Shown here piece by piece: positions 60,655 through 64,000 of a DNA stretch of 64,000 nucleotides. Under the pieces are notes generated by a model, which saw nothing but the letters and a program-made list of their open reading frames with translations, was not told the DNA's origin and did not search any database. Source of the stretch: Chloridium humicola (taxonomy: Eukaryota; Ascomycota; Sordariomycetes; Chaetosphaeriales; Chaetosphaeriaceae); the NCBI GenBank assembly GCA_027569505.1, contig JAPDFF010000041.1:148681-212680 (forward strand), in the 5' to 3' direction. The position numbers were made by a program, and so were the translations under genes. Position 1 is the first letter of the stretch. The number at the start of each line of letters is the position of its first letter.

Positions 60655-62216
60655 ATGTCGTCGTCAAGCAGCCCCGCGGTGACTATCGACCGCGACTACT
60701 TCGATACCCTCGTGCGCAGGTATGCCCCATCTCTTGTCTTATCATACTGCCGATCGTCGGTCCATGGCCCGCACACCCAAAGCTGACCTTTGCGATTTCC
60801 ATCTCTAGGGCACAGTTTGTAGGTTAACAAGACCACTGATGCTTCCGCTGTACCGTTCTGACCGTCGCCGAGAACCCGGATTCGTCTAGACCCAATGGGC
60901 ACCACGCCTCGGTCGTCATTTCGCGGACTGAATATGACACTCTCGCTTCGACCGCGAAGAAATATGGTACATACATTCGGTCACTTTCTCCCGAGTAGTT
61001 CTGTGCTGACAAGTGCAGCGAATCTCAGACGGAACCTTCTCCGCGGCGGCGTAGGGAAGGAGACGGTGGATGTATGCGCCTCATACTACTCATGGCTGGT
61101 GAGATAGTAGCTAACGGATAACAGCTTCTCAGCCAGGACGACGAGTCAATCCAGGCAGCACAGAACCAACCGGCGGCACCGCCAACGACCGACCAGAACG
61201 AGGAGGGCGGTGCCCGCCTCTACTCATCGCCACAGAAGTCCACGCCCAGCACCCATCCCCAGCAGAACGGAGCGCCACGCAAGACTTCGAACGGCCGCTG
61301 CCACGAGCACTCTACCTGGGCAGACCATGACGTGGAAGAGGAAGAAGATGAGAATATGCCAAGTGAGGTTGAGTCGCCCATGGACGGCCCTCCCGGTGCC
61401 AACTATGCCAAGCCTCAAGATCAGCGTCCTCATTTCGAGAAGCAATGTGCTCGCACCCTTCAGCTCGCGAACCTCGCGGATGGAACGACCCACGCCGACA
61501 TTACGAACGCTGTGCGTGGTGGAATGCTCCTAGATATCTTTCTCCGAGGCCACGAGCGGTCTGCTACGATCTCTTTTCTCAACTCGGCCGACGCCAGGAA
61601 GTTCTTCGACCACGTCCGCCGGCACGATCTGTACATCAAGAACAAGCGGGTGGGTAGACGGGAATCGAGGAGTTGCCCTCGAATGTGGCTGACATGGTGA
61701 TAGGTTGAGGTAAAGTGGCACGACCGGCAATTTGTCCTTCCGGGTCACGTCGCAAACAAGATGGCTATGGGCGCCAGCCGAAACTTGGTCATCCAGGGCT
61801 ACGACAACAGGCATACCGAGGAGATTATTCGCGAGGATCTCGACCACATCCACAACCTGGTTGTGGTCAAGGTCGAGTTTACCGGCGGTAACTGCTACAT
61901 CGGCCTGAACTCTGTTCACAACGCCATCTATGCGCGCCAGTGCATGCTGAGCCGCCTGTATGTCGCCCGTGGTTCTCTTTTCTGGGATGGAGCTGACACG
62001 GTGGACAGGAGGTACAAGGGCAAGAAGATCAACTACGAAGTCGACGAATGTGCGCAACCGTATCCGCCGCCGGCCTCCAAGCCCCGGAAGGAGGTTCCTC
62101 CGCCCAAGAAGGGCTTTGCAGCGGTTCCCAACCGTTTCCATCTGCTGAATATCGATGGCAGCGAGGATGAAGATGTTGGGGCGACATTCCCCACGTCGGT
62201 CGGCATCACGGCTTAA
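60655..62216 (+). CDS. RNA-binding protein with RRM domains (Nrd1-like)
   Basis: Seven exons (60655-60719, 60809-60818, 60873-60966, 61019-61071, 61125-61649, 61704-61957, 62009-62216) give 402 aa. The N-terminal segment (DRDYFDTLVRRAQF, VVISRTEYDTLASTAKKYANLRRNLLRGGV) is a conserved pre-RRM module of fungal regulators. An acidic linker (VEEEEDEN) precedes a first RRM-like domain (TLQLANLADGTTHADI to VEVKWH). A second is ASRNLVIQGYDNRHTEEIIREDL to MLSRLRYKGKKINYEVDECA. In fission yeast the related Nrd1 controls mRNAs for sexual development; here an RNA-binding role is inferred only. Exon 2 is a 10-nt micro-exon. Its right-hand intron uses a CCGAG acceptor, which is unusual, so this junction is the weakest part of the model. 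The start ATG is chosen because it leads directly into the conserved module. Confidence 0.78.
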
Positions 62217-62983
62217 GCTCGACATCGCAGCTTAGGTGTGGTCATCACAATACCTTGCCAACACCACCCACATTGACCTGCGCGAGGACTCATCCTCAGC
62301 GCCCACGGACGGTTCTAGGACCCTTCGGTCTTGTAGGATGGACCGCAAAGGGCGAGAAGTGATGGCATATTGTTTGTTTTAGCGGACGGCGTTTTCGGAT
62401 ACCCATGGTTAGTTCGCTTATTGTTTATATGGCAGATTGCCCGAGGAAGGGATCAGCATCAGGAAGGCCGTCGAGGTCTATGTAGGAGAATATCGAGCAC
62501 GCCCCATTTTGGCGTTTATTTACCCGGCCCATGGTTTCAACCACTTGGAATTGTCTCGGACCCTTTGTCTCTGGCGTGATGTTACGGCCGAGATCGCTCC
62601 CTCTCCTACATCGTCGGTAGTTCTCAGGGTGTTTGGCGTTACGTCATGGTGGAGGATCACAAGGACCCACCTGCAGATAAGCTCACTTGGCGTTGGACAG
62701 TGTGGTCGATCGAGGAGGCACGGTGGGCTGTGTAAGTGGGAGGTGAGCTGGACGGAGGTCAACCTTGACATACCACACAGCAGGGTCTTCTTCACATGGC
62801 AGGTATGTTGAAAACTAAGATGTAAGTGTGTTGCTTCCTCAAACAAAACTACAATTCCTCCAAAAAAGATCGTGTATGCTCAGTATCCCAGGACGAAGAT
62901 GCGAACCATGTCTAAACTCCAACCCTTTGGTCTTCCTACTGCCCGAACATCCAACTCGAGAAACCCATCCAACACAGACAAAC
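62217..62983. other. Convergent 3' flanks of the RRM and SDR genes
   Basis: About 770 bp between two stop codons. ORFs up to 124 codons show no recognisable family. Confidence 0.4.
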
Positions 62984-63797
62984 TCAGACAACTCCCCACG
63001 CCTTATCAACCGGCAAGCTCACACCATTGATAGTCCTTGCCTGGTCGCTGATCAAAAAGACAATAGTCCTAGCAACCTCAAGAGCCGTGATCGTCGGCAC
63101 TGCTTCCGTCGGCTGAGCCTGGAGTGCGTGGACGGGTCTGCTCAAGCGTCAGCAAACATGGTGTCTTCGTCTCTTGATAAGATAACCAGGAGTTTGTAGT
63201 GGGTGTGACTTACTCAACCTGCGCATACCCCTCCGAGTCCCAAGCATCGTTATGCCCCGAGGCAATTGTCTTGCCGATGCTGGAGTCGATTGCGCCGGGG
63301 AGCACGGCGTTGCAGCGAATGCCGTCGTTGCGAAAGCGCCAGGCGACGTTTTTGGTTGCCCCGACCTGTTATTCTTGTCAGCCCCTTTAACAACCTGAAA
63401 AGATAAACTCCGAGAAGCCCAATCCTCCCTGTCCCCCAGTACCATCTCCCCCTTTTCTCGCCTTCCTCCCAGCCTCCCCACATACCCTTCCCCGAAAGAA
63501 CATTACCGCCACAAACAACGGACTACCATAATAAAGAGAGAGACTCACCAACCCATGCTTACTAGCCGTATACGCCACGCCCGCCACAGCACCACTCGTC
63601 GCGGCAGTGCTGGCCACATTAACGATTGCCCCGTCCCTTCGCGCCTTCATGCTGGGCAGTACGGCACGCATCATTTTAACAGGCACAGTCAGGTTCACGG
63701 CCAGTACGCGGTCCCAGACTTCGTCGGTCACGCCGTCTGCGGAAGAGAAATTGTCCATTGTTGAGGTGATGTTGACGAGGACGTCGACGCGGTCGCT

Positions 63798-63798
<1 letters not shown>
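62984..63798 (-). CDS. Short-chain dehydrogenase/reductase, 5'-truncated at contig end
   Basis: Three exons are visible (63549 to at least 63798, 63214-63365, 62984-63137); the N-terminal Rossmann part is missing because the assembly dissolves into poly-G at 63799. The remaining part has DVLVNITS in place of the usual NNAG strand, then VLAVNLTVPVKMMRAVLPSM, the catalytic Ser in IVNVASTAA, the catalytic Tyr and Lys in YTASKHG, and AWRFRNDGIRCNAVLPGAI. The C-terminus is FLISDQARTINGVSLPVDKA. This is a classical NAD(P)H-dependent SDR of the 3-oxoacyl-reductase-like type. Substrate and full length cannot be determined. It is convergent with the RRM gene. Confidence 0.85.

Positions 63799-64000
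<202 letters not shown>

Overview
The window looks like a GC-rich chromosome segment from a filamentous ascomycete, most likely a sordariomycete. The reasons are short introns (mostly 49-120 nt) with GTRNGT donors and CTAAC/CTGAC branch points, a trifunctional TRP1 protein, a Chaetomium-type Nup188, and a fungal Zn2Cys6 regulator. I cannot name the species from sequence alone. Coding exons were joined by hand from splice signals and reading phase, so terminal exons and a few junctions remain predictions.

Layout, left to right: Zn2Cys6 regulator (+, 509-2669); U-box cyclophilin Cyp8/PPIL2 (-, 2946-4718); PTM1-type seven-TM Golgi protein (+, 5266-7147); mitochondrial complex I methyltransferase NDUFAF7 (-, 7660-9507) followed by an in-frame coding-like tail behind a stop codon; SNARE Use1 (+, 10015-11096); BRCT protein with a WGR-like half (-, 11434-13035); tryptophan trifunctional enzyme TRP1 (-, 13761-16121); nucleoporin Nup188 (+, 16836-22408); Tim9 (-, 22895-23342); SAC7-type RhoGAP (+, 26018-29596); MFS anion:cation symporter (+, 32526-34346); isocitrate lyase/PEP-mutase family enzyme (-, 34979-36772); autophagy kinase Atg1 (-, 38556-41649); ornithine aminotransferase (-, 46516-48000); GPI mannosyltransferase Gpi10 (+, 49275-51573); coronin (-, 52036-54334); intron-containing tRNA-Val(CAC) (+, 54901-54998); CDK11-like kinase (+, 55564-57063); GPI-anchored secreted protein (-, 57537-58483); RRM protein (+, 60655-62216); and a short-chain dehydrogenase (-, 62984-63798) cut off by a poly-G contig end.

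This is mainly a housekeeping neighbourhood (secretory pathway, mitochondrion, nuclear pore, autophagy, amino-acid metabolism). It is not a secondary-metabolite cluster, and genes of one pathway are not grouped. No transposon, RIP-degraded block, CRISPR array or phage element was seen. Gene-poor gaps occur at 23.3-26.0, 29.6-32.5, 41.7-46.5 and 58.5-60.7 kb.

The most unusual signal is compositional. In most long exons the coding strand starts C-rich and ends strongly G-rich, and the pattern resets after each intron. Other points worth checking are an in-frame TAG followed by 50 well-formed codons in the NDUFAF7 homologue, a 312-nt stop-free phase-neutral intron in the RhoGAP gene, a BRCT-WGR protein without a PARP catalytic domain, a 10-nt micro-exon, and a perfect Gcn4/CPC1 site upstream of TRP1.
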